NCBI GenBank assembly: GCA_022560025.1
Contig: JAFISE010000022.1
Span: forward strand, 62,001 to 126,000
Reading direction: 5' to 3'
From: Stagonosporopsis chrysanthemi
Taxonomy: Eukaryota; Ascomycota; Dothideomycetes; Pleosporales; Didymellaceae
DNA: 64,000 bases
The notes beneath the pieces were generated by a model, which did no database searches, had not been told where the DNA came from, and saw only the letters and a list, made by a program, of their open reading frames with translations. Both the position numbers and the translations under genes were made by a program. Below, in pieces: positions 1 through 10,829 of the stretch (position 1 is its first letter; each line of letters begins with the position of its first letter).

Positions 1-858
1 GATGAGCAGTGTACACAGCTGTTGGCGGCGGCAATAGTCTATGTCATCATCTTCGACGGTAAGTGCGATCTCCGCTATCCTGATCAGACTATGCTGAGCT
101 ATGGTCGTGTTCCAGATTCACGCGAGATGCACAGCGAAGACAAGCTTGGTGTGGTTCGAGACGACTTCGTCACACGGCTCGAGGGCCATCTTGATGAAGC
201 CGCGGAACAGAAAACGCCGTTGCAGGCACTTATAGAGTACACTGTCCAGGGATTCGAAGAAGAGGATACGTTTGCAGGTAATGGCGGTCAAGAGGTGGTT
301 GATCACCTGATTGACTTTTGTTCCCATGCACCTCCTCAGACAACGTTCAATAATCTCGGCGACTACCTCACCTATCGTCGTATTGATGCTGCCGTGCCGT
401 GAGTTTGCTCTATCCTCGTCACAGTCACGGCCCTTCTCACACAAGTCACAGACATATCCTCGCAGTCAAACAGCCGCCTTTATCTCCTTGCGTCGCTTTT
501 GCTACTCTATAGCTTGAGAACGCACGCTCTAGGCACAACAGGAGGCTTTTCATCTGGCAGTCAATCTACGTCCTATGTGAAACTACGACTAGCATTCATA
601 CCGCACTGTGTATCCTAGTGCTAAACAACACTGATGCTGATTATCGTCTTTGACAGTAACCACCTCTTTATAAGCACGCTTGCTTTATGCTTGCTCTCAC
701 TGAGCATTGTTCTAGACCAAGAGCAGAGCATAAGTAAGGAGGATCAAGTTTTACTAAGTATCGCGTGTAGCTTTTTTGCTAGAATAAACATCGCATTACC
801 ACAACTCAACGTCTTTGAAGAAGTCTCAAGATTGGTCGAGATTATTCGGTATAAATGA
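1..858 (+). pseudogene. Decayed class I terpene synthase, 5' end outside window
   Basis: The reading frame enters from the left edge. Removing a 57-nt GT-AG intron (59-115) creates the aspartate-rich motif FDDSREMHSED, typical of class I terpene cyclases. Downstream is LGDYLTYRRID, resembling the conserved YLxxRR segment of fungal cyclases. After a donor at 399 the best continuation (acceptor near 468) gives a short cyclase-like stretch, AFISLRRFCYSIA, then stops at TGA. A later frame (634-858) contains ISKEDQVLL and INIALPQLNVFEEVSR. These lie where the second metal-binding (NSE/DTE) motif is expected, but that motif is not recognisable. I read this as a terpene synthase whose 3' half has decayed. 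It could instead be a functional gene with introns I could not place. Product unknown. Confidence 0.5.
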
Positions 859-1775
859 ATGTCGAGAGAGAAGGAACTCAAATAGTTTTATTGGGATTGT
901 GCTCCAAGCAAAGATCGTCAACGCTTCTACAGCTAGTTTGCAAGGGTGTGTGCGGTAACAAGGATTTGCATAGAACGTGGATTCTTGACAAGTATTCTCA
1001 AACAGACTCTCTCTTCCTTGAGTAGGGGTGAGGATCTAACGCTAACCCGTGGTCCCATTGGCAACTTAGGTTGAACGCAGACCAATTTGAAGCTGCTCAT
1101 CGAAGCCTTGATCGTATCATGCCCCCTTTCCCCTTTGAGAACGAGCAAACGAACGAACGAACGAAAGATGTGGGTGGGCTGAAATACGTAATGGATAATC
1201 GCAACGCACTGCTCGGAGTTCGATGTGCAAAAGCTAATGCAGAAGTGTGATACAGGGGCGCGACATCAAAGCAATATGAAAGAGCGATGTAAAATGCTGT
1301 AGACGTGCAGTACAAATATGCAACACAGGAGCTTACTTCATAAATCCGCGAGGGTTTCGTTGCCGGCTAGCTATAGCTGCTCATTGAACGGTGCGCGAAA
1401 GGCGCGCGAGATCTGGCTCTGGCCTGGGGCGCAGGGGTAGAGATTTTGAGAGGATGGCGTGCTGGGCCATCCGCTGCTTACTGCACATAACAGACCTGGT
1501 TTCGTAACGGAAGGGCACTGGTGATGAGGAGACGGGGGTCGGGATGATCGCTAATGATACTTCGTAGTGGGCAAGGCTTGATTTTCAGGACTGTATAGAT
1601 TGATAGAGGTGGTGCGTAGAGATTGCCACACGTGCGGGATGGATCTGAAGGGGTTTAAAGGAAGAGCATAATCAGATGGTCAAACTCGCTGGCAGACTTG
1701 AATGGAGAATGCCATATATAGGTGTCGGACATTGCGTGCTAGGGCCAGACCGTGCGGCCGAGGAGACTAAAGACT
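859..1775. other. Intergenic, no gene seen
   Basis: No convincing coding region. It contains a short CGAA-type tandem repeat around 1147-1165 and otherwise ordinary sequence between the decayed terpene synthase and the 3' end of the flavin monooxygenase. Open frames here are short and resemble no family I know. Confidence 0.6.
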
Positions 1776-3937
1776 TCAAACAAGTACCAGACAGGAGCGA
1801 AGATATGCCTCTACCTCCTCGGCGCTAGACAATGACGTAAGCATACCGACATAGCCGTCAGGCCTAACCACGGCAATAATTCCATCGTCTTTAGATACGC
1901 AGTAGATATCATAAGCGTCTTCCTTTCGTGACGGCCCATATGTGCGCATCTCAGCCGTCTCCTTCACGCCCGGCGGGAGATCGGTCCACTCGAATCGTGT
2001 TCGCAGAGGATGGATTACTGCGAGCTCGACCGAGCCTGCAGGAAATTGTCGCATGGCCTCGATGCACGATGACAGTGCGGATTGAGAACGGCCGGACTTG
2101 GACTGAAGGTCGGTCGCGGCGAAGACGAGGATGCGATACCGGCCTATTGAAGGCAGTTCTGTAGTCTACGTCAGCGAGTGCATCGGGCACTGATAAGGCA
2201 GCGAGCGAAACGTACCATCTTGCAGTTGTCGGGTCGTCGCGTCCGCGTAGCGCTTCACTTCTACGTTGAGCAATCGCCTACCCGGGACCAGTGCACCGCT
2301 CAGCGCATCGGCTGTGCCTGGATTCTTGAGCTGTGGTTCGACAGGCGCCCTGATCAGCATGCTAGGTTGGTAGTGCAGCCCGCAACCGCTTGTGAAGCCG
2401 CTGCCTTCTCTGAAGACGCGAAGGAAGTCCTCGTGCGTGAGACCCGATGTTGCGGAGTCAGCGGACCCGAGTTTCCCGGAGAAAAGGTGTGAGAACGTCG
2501 TGTCGAAATCAATGAGCTGTCGGGCGTTGTCAGCGCGCTCCGGCTCGAAAGTTGCCAGTACGGGGTCTGCTGCTCCCGATGGGGGGAGTGGAGTCAGGCC
2601 GTTGATGCTGTGCGCGAGCTTCCAGGCGAGATTGTACGAGTCCATCATGGACACATTCATGCCCTGTCCGGCTTTTGGGCTGTGCGTGTGACATGCTGCT
2701 TCTTGTTAGCATGTTAGTCATGGGGGGAGCGCAATTGTGCGTACCATCTCCAACAATGAATATCCTATCGACGCCGTCTGGAGTCCTTGCGGAAAATTTG
2801 GGTGTCATCCGTTGACCGATTTGGTACGCAGCCCACCAATCTGGCGTAGTACCTTCCTTGATCTTGATATCGTACGGATGGAAGACGGCACGCGCTTGTT
2901 GAAAGATGTAGTCCAGGGTGACGGCTCCGCGCTTCTTCTTGTCGGCTGACTTCTTGTCCGTGCCGGAGTCTGAATCTACATTGACCTCCCCAGGCACCTG
3001 TACATAGAGGCGGGTGAGATACTCGCCCGTAGCAATCTGCTCTCTGGGAATGACCATGACCGACCCTGCATCCGAGTGTACTGCGCAACGCTTGCGGATG
3101 TCGGGAAAATCTGTAGTTGCAACGAAGTCACAGACTCCCCATATATGATCTGTTGTCTCGCCTTCGAGGCTTAGCCCCATGCAGGTTCTAACTCGTGATC
3201 GCGCGCCGTCCGCTCCCACAAGGTACTTGGTCCGGACCAGACCTTGCCTTGTAGTGCCATCGGCGCCATCATATTCGTATTTGACGATGATGGGGAATTC
3301 GGGCTGCGATTCGTCCTCGACGTATTCAAGGAACCGATGCGATCTCCGAATCGTATCTTCTGGCGCATATAGATAGAGATTCTCTTCAAGTATCCGCTCA
3401 ATGCGTCCCTGGTGGATCGTGACCTCGAAGGGGAAACGAGCAGGCACGTTTACATCAGGCACAAACTCAGAGCGTTCAATACCTCCTTTGGCGCTGCTAG
3501 AGCTCGTCTCCGAGCTCGAAGATGCTGGATTCCAGAACGCGACCTCTTCCATGTGACAGCCCTCTGCTATGATCTCCGCAGCTATGCCAAGGCTCTGTAG
3601 AACTTCCAGGGTTCGCGGCTGCAACCCATCCGCTTGGCCAGCCTTCAACGTTCCGGGTTTGGAGTCCAGACAGAGTAATGAGGAACCGGTGATTCCATAT
3701 CTAGCCAGCAACAGGGTTAAGAAAAGACCACTTGGCCCGGCCTGATTGCGCGTGAGTAAACGATTGTATTTGACTGATACAATTCTAGGCACTTACGCCA
3801 ATGACCACAACCTCGCGTTTCTCCTCTGCGCCTGAAGAAAGGTCCGGTTTGGGTGAGATGCGCGGGAGCGGGGGCGCACGTGAAGGGAGGATCCTAAGAT
3901 CTCTGGCAGCAGCCGACTTCTCTTGGAATACTGGCAT
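1776..3937 (-). CDS. FAD-dependent phenol 2-monooxygenase-type aromatic hydroxylase
   Basis: Hydroxylates an aromatic ring (phenol or hydroxybenzoate class) using FAD, NADPH and oxygen. Proposed exons, read right to left: 3937-3880, 3832-3798, 3741-2745, 2695-2216, 2158-1776, giving 650 aa. Removing the introns restores the dinucleotide motif VVVIGAGPSG (about 27-36), the GADGARS motif (about 207) and the second FAD motif GDACHTHSPKAGQG (about 362). These are in the order expected for the PheA/TfdB family, and the length is normal. The last roughly 170 residues look like the thioredoxin-like C-terminal domain of phenol hydroxylases. The first intron (47 nt) is inferred: without it the N-terminal ATG is out of frame with VVVIG. 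The gene is divergent from a Zn2Cys6 regulator and close to ring-cleavage genes, so a phenol or resorcinol-type substrate feeding hydroxyquinol is likely. The exact substrate is not visible. Confidence 0.88.
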
Positions 3938-4097
3938 CCTGAAGGGCAGTCAATCGTTCGCGCAGTTTATAACGCTATGAGAGATTGTACACAGAACAGA
4001 AACCGATGCATGTCACAGTCTTAAAGCCGTACTCTCAAAGATCAAGCTGGCGATGGACGATTGATTTCGTCTATGTGGCGTAGCATGCGCTCTGCTT

Positions 4098-4134
4098 CGG
4101 ATGTGCATCGGACTCCCGGTTTCCGATCCGGATG
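4098..4134. promoter_or_regulatory. Candidate Zn2Cys6 sites in the divergent monooxygenase/regulator promoter
   Basis: CGGATGTGC (4098-4106) and CCGATCCGGATG (4123-4134) lie in the 473-bp gap between two divergent genes. Both strings recur near 10.0 kb, upstream of the maleylacetate reductase: the first in the same orientation (10007-10015), the second as its exact reverse complement (9998-10009). CGG-containing sites are the usual targets of Zn2Cys6 regulators. That the neighbouring regulator binds here is inference. Confidence 0.4.
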
Positions 4135-4410
4135 TTCTACTGCGATCCGATTGGACATGATCGATTTGGGCACCGCTCAGGACGGATTGCACGTGAAATG
4201 CCCCGGACCAAGTCTACCTGCATGCGGGCTTCAGAAGTGGTATGTGGTCTTGGTATCGGTGAAAGGTGCATTTGTCATTGCATCAAGGGCTGTGGAAGGA
4301 ACCATGCCCCGCTTTGACGATGTCACGTGATGAAAAGCTCCGAGATCATCCTCTTTGGTAACCACGTCAGAACTTTACGATGAACAACCCCGTTGCTTGA
4401 ATGCAAAAGT

Positions 4411-6989
4411 ATGGCACAGCCAAACACTTCGGGAAGTCGCCGCAGCCTCCCTCGAGTGAGTCATGCCTGTCAGCGGTGCCGTGCTAAAAAAGCGAAATGC
4501 AATCAGCAACAGCCGTGCTTGAATTGCGTGAAACACTCTGCCGATTGCGAGTACGGCATCAGAAGGCGAAGCGGCCGGAGAAAAGAGCAAGTCTATAGAG
4601 ACAATACGGAGGGACAAAGTTCTGGTCTGCTTGCAGCGTTCACTCCGAGGAGTTCCAGTAGACTGGAAGAGAGAGACCTTGCGGAACAGGGTCAAGAAAG
4701 AATAATACCCGGTACACATGAAGTAGGAATCTTTGATTGCCCACAACAACGTAACTGACCATTGCCACAAGACTTTGCGCCGCGGACAGTATCTGCAAAT
4801 GGCTTAGATGTAGTAGGGGATGTTAACCAGCGCACCCAAGGGACCGAGTTCTATGGCACATCGTCAAACTTTGTGCTTCTTAACCAGCTTTTTGCATTTG
4901 CCCGGGAACACAATCCATCCAGATACGTGAGCGCCAATGGCCACGAACCCGCACCCTCTCTCTTTCCCGCCAACACTAGTAGTCACCGTGGCTTTGTGTC
5001 CCCAAGTAGAAGCCATCCAATTCCTGGAGGGCAAGATGTCCGACCTGGCCTCACCGCACTGTCTCAGGATCGGGTTTCGATAATCAACCTCTTGTCAAAC
5101 GAAGAAGTGCTCTCTCCGCCATCAAGGCCAAAGACGCCTCCCCGCCTTGTATGCGACCGACAGACTGGATCAGGTGATCTCTCCCATCTCACGAATAGGA
5201 ACGCAGATTCGGCGTTGCATGGAAACTCCATGCTAGGTCCGCAGGCCACTCGGAGTGAGGCCCCCTCCACTGTGATCAACAATTTACGTGATCCTGCGAG
5301 CCGGAACAATCAAGCTCTTACAGTGTCACCAACTCGAGCTTGCAAGATACAGTTGGAACAAGTGTACGTCCGTATATTTTTGAGCAACCTCCACCACCTT
5401 CATCCCATGCTTGACCCGGTTGTGTTCGAAAGACGGTGCGAGAGAGACGTTTGGGGTGCACGCACCACCGGTGAAAGACAGAAAGGCTTCAGACATTATT
5501 TTGCGCTTTACAACATCGTGGTGGCTGTTGGAGCGCTTATAGCTGGAAGCAGCGCTGTAGAGGGGTTGGGGCGAGAGGTGCAATCATACATCGCGCAGCT
5601 GATCCGTTCCGAGAACTCCGAGGGAGCACATTCTTCCCAGGCGATTTCGCGCATATATTTCCGAACGTCCAAAGATCTACTGGGGGACACGTCTGCAGTA
5701 TGCTCTTTGGAGAGTGCACAGACGCTTTTTCTCATGGTAGGGAGCCATCACATTATCTACAACTCGGTCTGCTAACAACGGGACAGTCGCTTTACTGCCA
5801 AAACTCCCACATGCCACATCGATGCTACATGTACTGTGGTCAAGCCGTCCGTACCGCTCTTGCAATTGGTCTGGCCAATGAGTCTACCTCCATGTCAGCA
5901 GAAGACCAAAAGGCTGCACGACGAACTTGGTGGTGCATCTACTCTCACGAGATCGATATGAGCTGCAGTTCCGGGCGAAGAGACAGCTTGAGGAAACCGC
6001 ACAACTATCAAGTGCCTCTACCGTCGATCGATGATTATGTCGTCAATGCTGCCGATGCGGCCAAGAGCGAACACAAGACGGTTGCCATGATAAACGAGAT
6101 GGTCCATTATGCCGCCATCCTTCGACGCATATCCAAGGAGCTGTACCACGATGCCAAGGGTCTTACCTTGCTACAAAAGTCTATGGTTGCAAAGGAGCTG
6201 GACAGTCTCCTCAGCGACTGGAAATCGAAGCTACCAGAGTGGCTTGACTTTGGCAAAACGTCATTCCGAGAAGAAGAGTGGGCTGGAAAGCAAAAGCTCG
6301 TCCTGCACCTGAGATACTTGAATGCGAGAATTTTAGCACATCGACTTTTCTTGGCACCGCGAACGGATGACAGCCAACTGGACGCGTCAGATCACGTCAG
6401 CCTATGTCTTGACGCCGCACGAGAAACTATCCAGGTTCTGTACATTGCGTATGCACACCGCCATTACTTCCGTACTTGGTGGTACAACTCCACATACACG
6501 CTGTATGCTGGGATGATTGTTTTATACGTCGTGATGCTCCGAGCCACTGCTTTGAGCAGTGAGGACCTACTGGACGACGTCATCAAGGCTCAAAGCATCC
6601 TAGAGTCAATGCAAGAAGCGCCGGTAGCTGTTCGAAGTGCTGAGCTATTGCGAGAAGGGTTGGAAATTGCTCGGTCATGTTCAAGTAGCGACACCGCATT
6701 CACCCTTCCAATTGAGAGAAGCCGTGCGACACAGGCCAATGGTGGAGCCCAAACTCGACTTGACGCCCAAGACCTGACACCAAATCCCGACAACTACATA
6801 CCTCAGACAGCTTTTGCTTCACATGGATACGGCACAGACCCAGGACCTCTTTTCGCGTCACTCATAGACCCTGGTCTGCTACAGGATTTCACAACAGGGC
6901 TGAGCACGTTGGTAGACCTCGATACGACTTCTTTCTTATTTGATAACTCCTATAGTGCCTGGTCAGGTGATCATCTAACACCAATATAA
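4411..6989 (+). CDS. Zn2Cys6 transcription factor of the aromatic cluster
   Basis: Nuclear fungal regulator. Exons 4411-4711, 4772-5736 and 5787-6989 give 822 aa. The introns (60 and 50 nt) each have GT-AG ends and a CTGAC or CTAAC branch site. The N-terminal zinc cluster has cysteines at 20, 23, 30, 36, 39 and 46 (CX2CX6CX5CX2CX6C), preceded by an Arg-rich stretch. The middle part (from about residue 310, YVRIFLSNLHHLHPML) resembles the fungal-specific transcription factor domain, and a low-complexity linker separates the two. The first ATG in frame is 4411; upstream there is only a TTG. The gene lies between the monooxygenase (divergent) and the ring-cleavage dioxygenase (convergent, about 69 bp apart), so it is likely the cluster's specific activator. 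The inducer is unknown. Confidence 0.88.
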
Positions 6990-7058
6990 TTATGACGGTC
7001 TCTGACCATTCGAATCGCCTGCACGAAGTATCTTCTTCCGCGAATTACACCCTTGTCC

Positions 7059-8141
7059 CTAATCTACATCAGGAACGGGCAAACCATCGATGAACTTGAA
7101 ACTACCGCTCAGACCAGACATCGCCTCTTCAGCCTTTTGCCTCCGCAAATGCGCTGCGGCTTCGTCGGTAACCAGAACAAAATCATAGGACATAAGGGCG
7201 GATCCCAAGTCAACGCCATAAGCCTGTGCTTGCTGCTTGTCCTCGACTTTCTTTAGTGCAACGACAAGAGAATCTTTGACACCGAAAACTGCATCAGTTG
7301 ATTCGTAAGGGTCATCCTTCAGATACAGAGCGCTGCAAAAGCTGTGAGTCAAGATCGAGCTGTAGCCAGGGATCAACGTACGTAATGAGGGGGTCGTATC
7401 CCGCCTTGGCGAACATGAAGTGCATGTGACTTGGTCGGTATGGATGACGGTTCAACACCTTCAAAAGCTGCCCAACAGGCCCGTCATGCGGAATTGGATA
7501 GGGAACAGGCACAATGGCTTTGAACCAGAACTCGCCGTTCTCATCGCTCTCCAAAACTGCCCTTCCGTCCGGCCCGGTCCGGTCTGCGTGCTGGACGTCG
7601 TAGAAGCCCTTTGAGTCAGTCTCCCACACATCGATCTTGGCGCCTGCAATCGGTCTTCCATTCACGTCCTTTACAGTGCAAAGCACAAGTAGCGGCTCGC
7701 CGTCTGGGTCCTGTGATATCGAGCTGCCTTGTTCTCCGTTCGGAGCTTCGTGCGTGTGGAAAGGTCCCAGTACAGTGCCTTCCGTGCTTCCTTGCGGCTT
7801 AGGGTGGTCAATTGAGTCGACGAGGAGAGAAAGCCCCAGCACATCCGACAATAATATATATTCCTGTTTCAAATCAGCTTTTATTATGGGTCTCGCTATA
7901 GGCGCGGCACACGTACCTGTCTGGTGTCCGATGAGATTTGTCCGACCTTCGTCAAGAAAAGCAGGGTAGCCATCCATTCAACTGTAGTAAGTCTGACCTC
8001 TCTCGCTAAATCATGCAGGTGCGTGACAGCCCGTTCGAGGACGTAGCTTAAGCGCGGGTTGCCGCACTGAGAATTGATAGCATGAACATTATCTGTAATA
8101 TTCTCGATGGTGAGGTTCTTCAAGCTGACGGGAAGGGTCAT
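7059..8141 (-). CDS. Intradiol ring-cleavage dioxygenase, probably hydroxyquinol 1,2-dioxygenase
   Basis: Opens a catechol-type ring between the two hydroxyls using non-haem Fe(III). Exons 8141-7917, 7863-7382 and 7332-7059 give 326 aa, the usual length. Predicted iron ligands are Tyr163 (GFYDVQ), Tyr197 (PVPYPIPHDG), His221 and His223 (RPSHMHF), closely matching the Tyr-Tyr-His-His spacing of catechol 1,2-dioxygenases. The N-terminal 75 residues resemble the dimerisation domain of the family. The motif HDGPVGQLL is typical of hydroxyquinol enzymes. With a maleylacetate reductase next door, 1,2,4-trihydroxybenzene is the more likely substrate, giving maleylacetate. Catechol or chlorocatechol cleavage is the alternative. 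There is no signal peptide, so it is probably cytosolic. It is convergent with the regulator gene. Confidence 0.9.
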
Positions 8142-8361
8142 GTCGGTGTTTGTCGTGCGTTTCGCAAGCACAAGCTCGACTAGTATGCGTAGATGGGTCA
8201 AACAGAGAAGGTGAAGAGTACAAGAGAATTGTGGATCTTTTTGGAACGAATATCAAGCTCGTCCAGGCTGCACTTGTTGTCTTCACGATATTAATATCCA
8301 GAAGTTATCCGCTGTTTTCATCCGCAAGCTGAGCCATGTGCGTACCGGTACTGAAGCGTAG

Positions 8362-8456
8362 GCCGGATGTTTGTACCATGCCATGATTGTTCCGACAGCG
8401 AGTGAGATTTTGGGCCAGGGTTCCGGAGCGCGCCCCGGATTGATTACACATCCGGC
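8362..8456. promoter_or_regulatory. Inverted pair GCCGGATGT / ACATCCGGC upstream of the dioxygenase
   Basis: GCCGGATGT (8362-8370) and its exact reverse complement ACATCCGGC (8448-8456) lie 221 and 307 bp upstream of the dioxygenase ATG. Between them are TCCGGA (8422-8427) and CCCCGGA (8433-8439). The core CCGGATG also occurs in the other two promoters of the cluster. Binding by the cluster regulator is inferred. Confidence 0.4.
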
Positions 8457-8682
8457 GTCGGGTCACCGGCTCTGTAGTGAACGTTCACTTCAGCAATAAT
8501 CTCTCATTCATGATTCACCTTCTCGAACACCCCTGTGAAGATAATTGCAAGCTGGCAAGGCAGATGTAGGACTCATGACAATAGAGGTCAGCGCAGCTCA
8601 CCATGGCATGATCTACGCTATTGAATGGGAGTCGAAATATAGATTGTATTAAGCCGTATCTAATGAGCGTAGGCCTAGGTAG

Positions 8683-9762
8683 TTACAGGTCTGCCCTTGC
8701 TTGCTCGCCCGCCCATGCTCGTCTCAAAAGCTCTCGAATGCCCCCTTCCTCGACTTTCCGGGGATTGCTGTATGGATTCTGGACCGCCATAGACGCAGCT
8801 CTGTCTAAGTCTTCCTCTTGCATACCATAGTCTCTCAGTGCTCTGCGCACGCCGAGTCGATCCAGCAAGCTGTTCAGTGCTTTCACGGGATCATTATCAG
8901 GACCCTGCAGCGCTTCCGCCAGTTCGGCCCCGGCTGTAGCTACCGCAGGACTGTTGTATGCAAAGGTGTGGGGGAGAAGAATTGCGTGAGTCTCGGCGTG
9001 AGGGAGGTTGAGATTTCCGCCGAGAGTGTGGCATAGCTTGTGGTGCAGTGACATGGTCGTGCTGCCCAGACACGTGCCACACAGCCAGGCTCCGTAGAGT
9101 GCTTGGCTCCTCGCCTCCAAGTTGTCTGGAGATGTGATGATGGTAGGTAGAGCCAGTGACAGAGCTTTGATTCCCTCCTTCGCCATCATCTTAATGATGG
9201 GGTTCGTGTCTGGGGCGTACAAGGCTTCTACAGCATGCGCAGTGGCATTGATACCACTACTCACACTGGTAGAAGATGGCAAGCTCAAAGTGAGCTCGAC
9301 ATCGTAAATAACCGTGTCGGGAAGGATTTTTCCATCCCGCCGCGTCGTCTTGACACCGTCTACAGTCTCGCCAAGGATCGGTGTCATCTCGCTGCCCGCA
9401 TACGTCGTTGGAATACAGAGATGGGGAAGACCAGTACTGATACTGACTGCCTTGCCGAGTCCGATGGTACTCCCACCTCCAACGGATACCACACAATCTG
9501 CCTTGAGATCCTTGGCTACTTGGATAGCTTCTTGAGTTACGTCTATGGGTGTGTGCATTGCTGCTTTCGAGAAGACTCCAACTGCGTTCGAAGCCAAGAA
9601 CTGCTCAAGCTTGGTCGCCTCTTCCGCCTGTTGAGGTGTCGATAGGACTAAAGCCGCATGGAGCTTCCTCTGTGTCAGTTGGTCCAGCAGCTGGGAGTGC
9701 GATTTGCCTGCAGGGCCAAAAATGACATGGCTAGGGTTTGTTGTGTAGACGAAAGGCTCCAT
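8683..9762 (-). CDS. Maleylacetate reductase
   Basis: Reduces maleylacetate to 3-oxoadipate with NAD(P)H, the step after hydroxyquinol ring opening. It is a single exon of 359 aa, normal for this iron-type alcohol dehydrogenase family. Visible motifs are the nucleotide-binding GGGST (95-99), TTYAGSEMTP (about 119-128), NATAHAVEALY (172-182) and HHKLCHTLGG (240-249); the last two are characteristic of maleylacetate reductases. There is no targeting signal and the C-terminus (ADL) is not a peroxisomal signal, so a cytosolic location is expected. It is transcribed in the same direction as the dioxygenase, 541 bp upstream of it. Product 3-oxoadipate would enter central metabolism through CoA transfer and thiolysis by genes not in this window. 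Confidence 0.93.
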   Translation of the reverse strand: MEPFVYTTNPSHVIFGPAGKSHSQLLDQLTQRKLHAALVLSTPQQAEEATKLEQFLASNAVGVFSKAAMHTPIDVTQEAIQVAKDLKADCVVSVGGGSTIGLGKAVSISTGLPHLCIPTTYAGSEMTPILGETVDGVKTTRRDGKILPDTVIYDVELTLSLPSSTSVSSGINATAHAVEALYAPDTNPIIKMMAKEGIKALSLALPTIITSPDNLEARSQALYGAWLCGTCLGSTTMSLHHKLCHTLGGNLNLPHAETHAILLPHTFAYNSPAVATAGAELAEALQGPDNDPVKALNSLLDRLGVRRALRDYGMQEEDLDRAASMAVQNPYSNPRKVEEGGIRELLRRAWAGEQARADL

Positions 9763-9997
9763 TCTTTGATGACTGCAATTCTCAAGGGGAATATCCGATT
9801 TTCGAGGATTTTAGTCGGAAAAGAGGCACTCACTTTTTTAAAACGCAACGCTATATTTATAATAGTTACCTACCATAACACGAATCGAATCATATCAAGA
9901 TCCAAAATGATCCGCTCCAGAAACCTGAGACCAGAGTCTACAGTCACTGTATCACGTTTCGTGCACCCGACCTTCTGGATCGGACCTTTGCCAAAGG

Positions 9998-10017
9998 CAT
10001 CCGGATCGGATGTGCGG
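9998..10017. promoter_or_regulatory. Candidate regulator site upstream of maleylacetate reductase
   Basis: CATCCGGATCGGATGTGCGG contains an inverted repeat CATCCG-GAT-CGGATG (9998-10012), 236 bp upstream of the reductase ATG. Its first 12 bases are the reverse complement of CCGATCCGGATG at 4123-4134. CGG triplets in inverted arrangement are typical of Zn2Cys6 dimer sites. Confidence 0.42.
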
Positions 10018-10829
10018 AAAGCTGGATATGGCCAATTACGGTTAGTCGATCCGGAAGGCGGACCATTTCCTACACCACCCCGGCCGCCTACGTCAATTGG
10101 GCCTGACAACTTTTTTCAATGTCCAGGCAAGTCTGCGTTTGAAGACATGCTGTCAGCGAGAAGCCAAATTATATCGGGTGCGCTTTTACTTGGCATACAC
10201 CCAGATCGCGTACGTTCTCCTCAATTTAAGATGAATTTGCCACCGTGTAGCAAATCTGTTAACACCTTATGTATTAGTTGTGTTCATGATAATGATTGCA
10301 GAGCAGCACCATCACGTCCGTGCATCACCCGCGGTTGCTAGTGTTTGGGGAGAAGGTTCGGTCATGATTGCACAGATGGAAAACTTCGCTATCGATGACG
10401 TACCTCGCTCATCGCGCCCAAGAACAGTCTCAATCTTTGATCGTCTTGCCGGTCAGGAGTGCCTGGTGCACTGCAGATACACATCTGAGACTGGCCAGCG
10501 CACCGCTCATTGCATGTCGACAGTTGACACCACATCGACAGCTAATTTGTCGTGCTAAAAGTTGCTGTCATCGGTCAAATCGCACAACTTAGCCGGGCCA
10601 AGTGTTAGCATCGCAAAGCAGAACAGCTTACAAGTCGCTTGATAATAGTGATGTGGATAGGAAGGCCCATTTTTACTCCACCTATAGGGCTGTAGACCTT
10701 GTAGTAGCGTAGGTATGTCGTGAGCAATCTCCGACCGCAGTAAGTCGTATATAGAGACACAGGTGTTTCGATCCACTCATCCAGTACGACCACTCGTTTT
10801 CAGCTCTACTTCCCTATCGATAAACAACC
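10018..10829. other. Intergenic region upstream of the GMC oxidoreductase
   Basis: No supported gene. Open frames on both strands are short, overlap the reductase 5' region or lack family resemblance. It presumably holds the 5' regions of the two flanking divergent genes. CCGGATG does not recur close to the GMC start, which suggests that gene is outside the aromatic regulon. Confidence 0.5.

Noticed and set aside
3832..3937. N-terminal frameshift in the flavin monooxygenase
   Set aside because: A 47-nt intron (3879-3833) joins the ATG exon in phase to VVVIGAGPSG.
9658..10341. 227-aa plus-strand frame overlapping the maleylacetate reductase start
   Set aside because: Its first part is antisense to the reductase, it begins inside that gene, and the rest has no recognisable domain.
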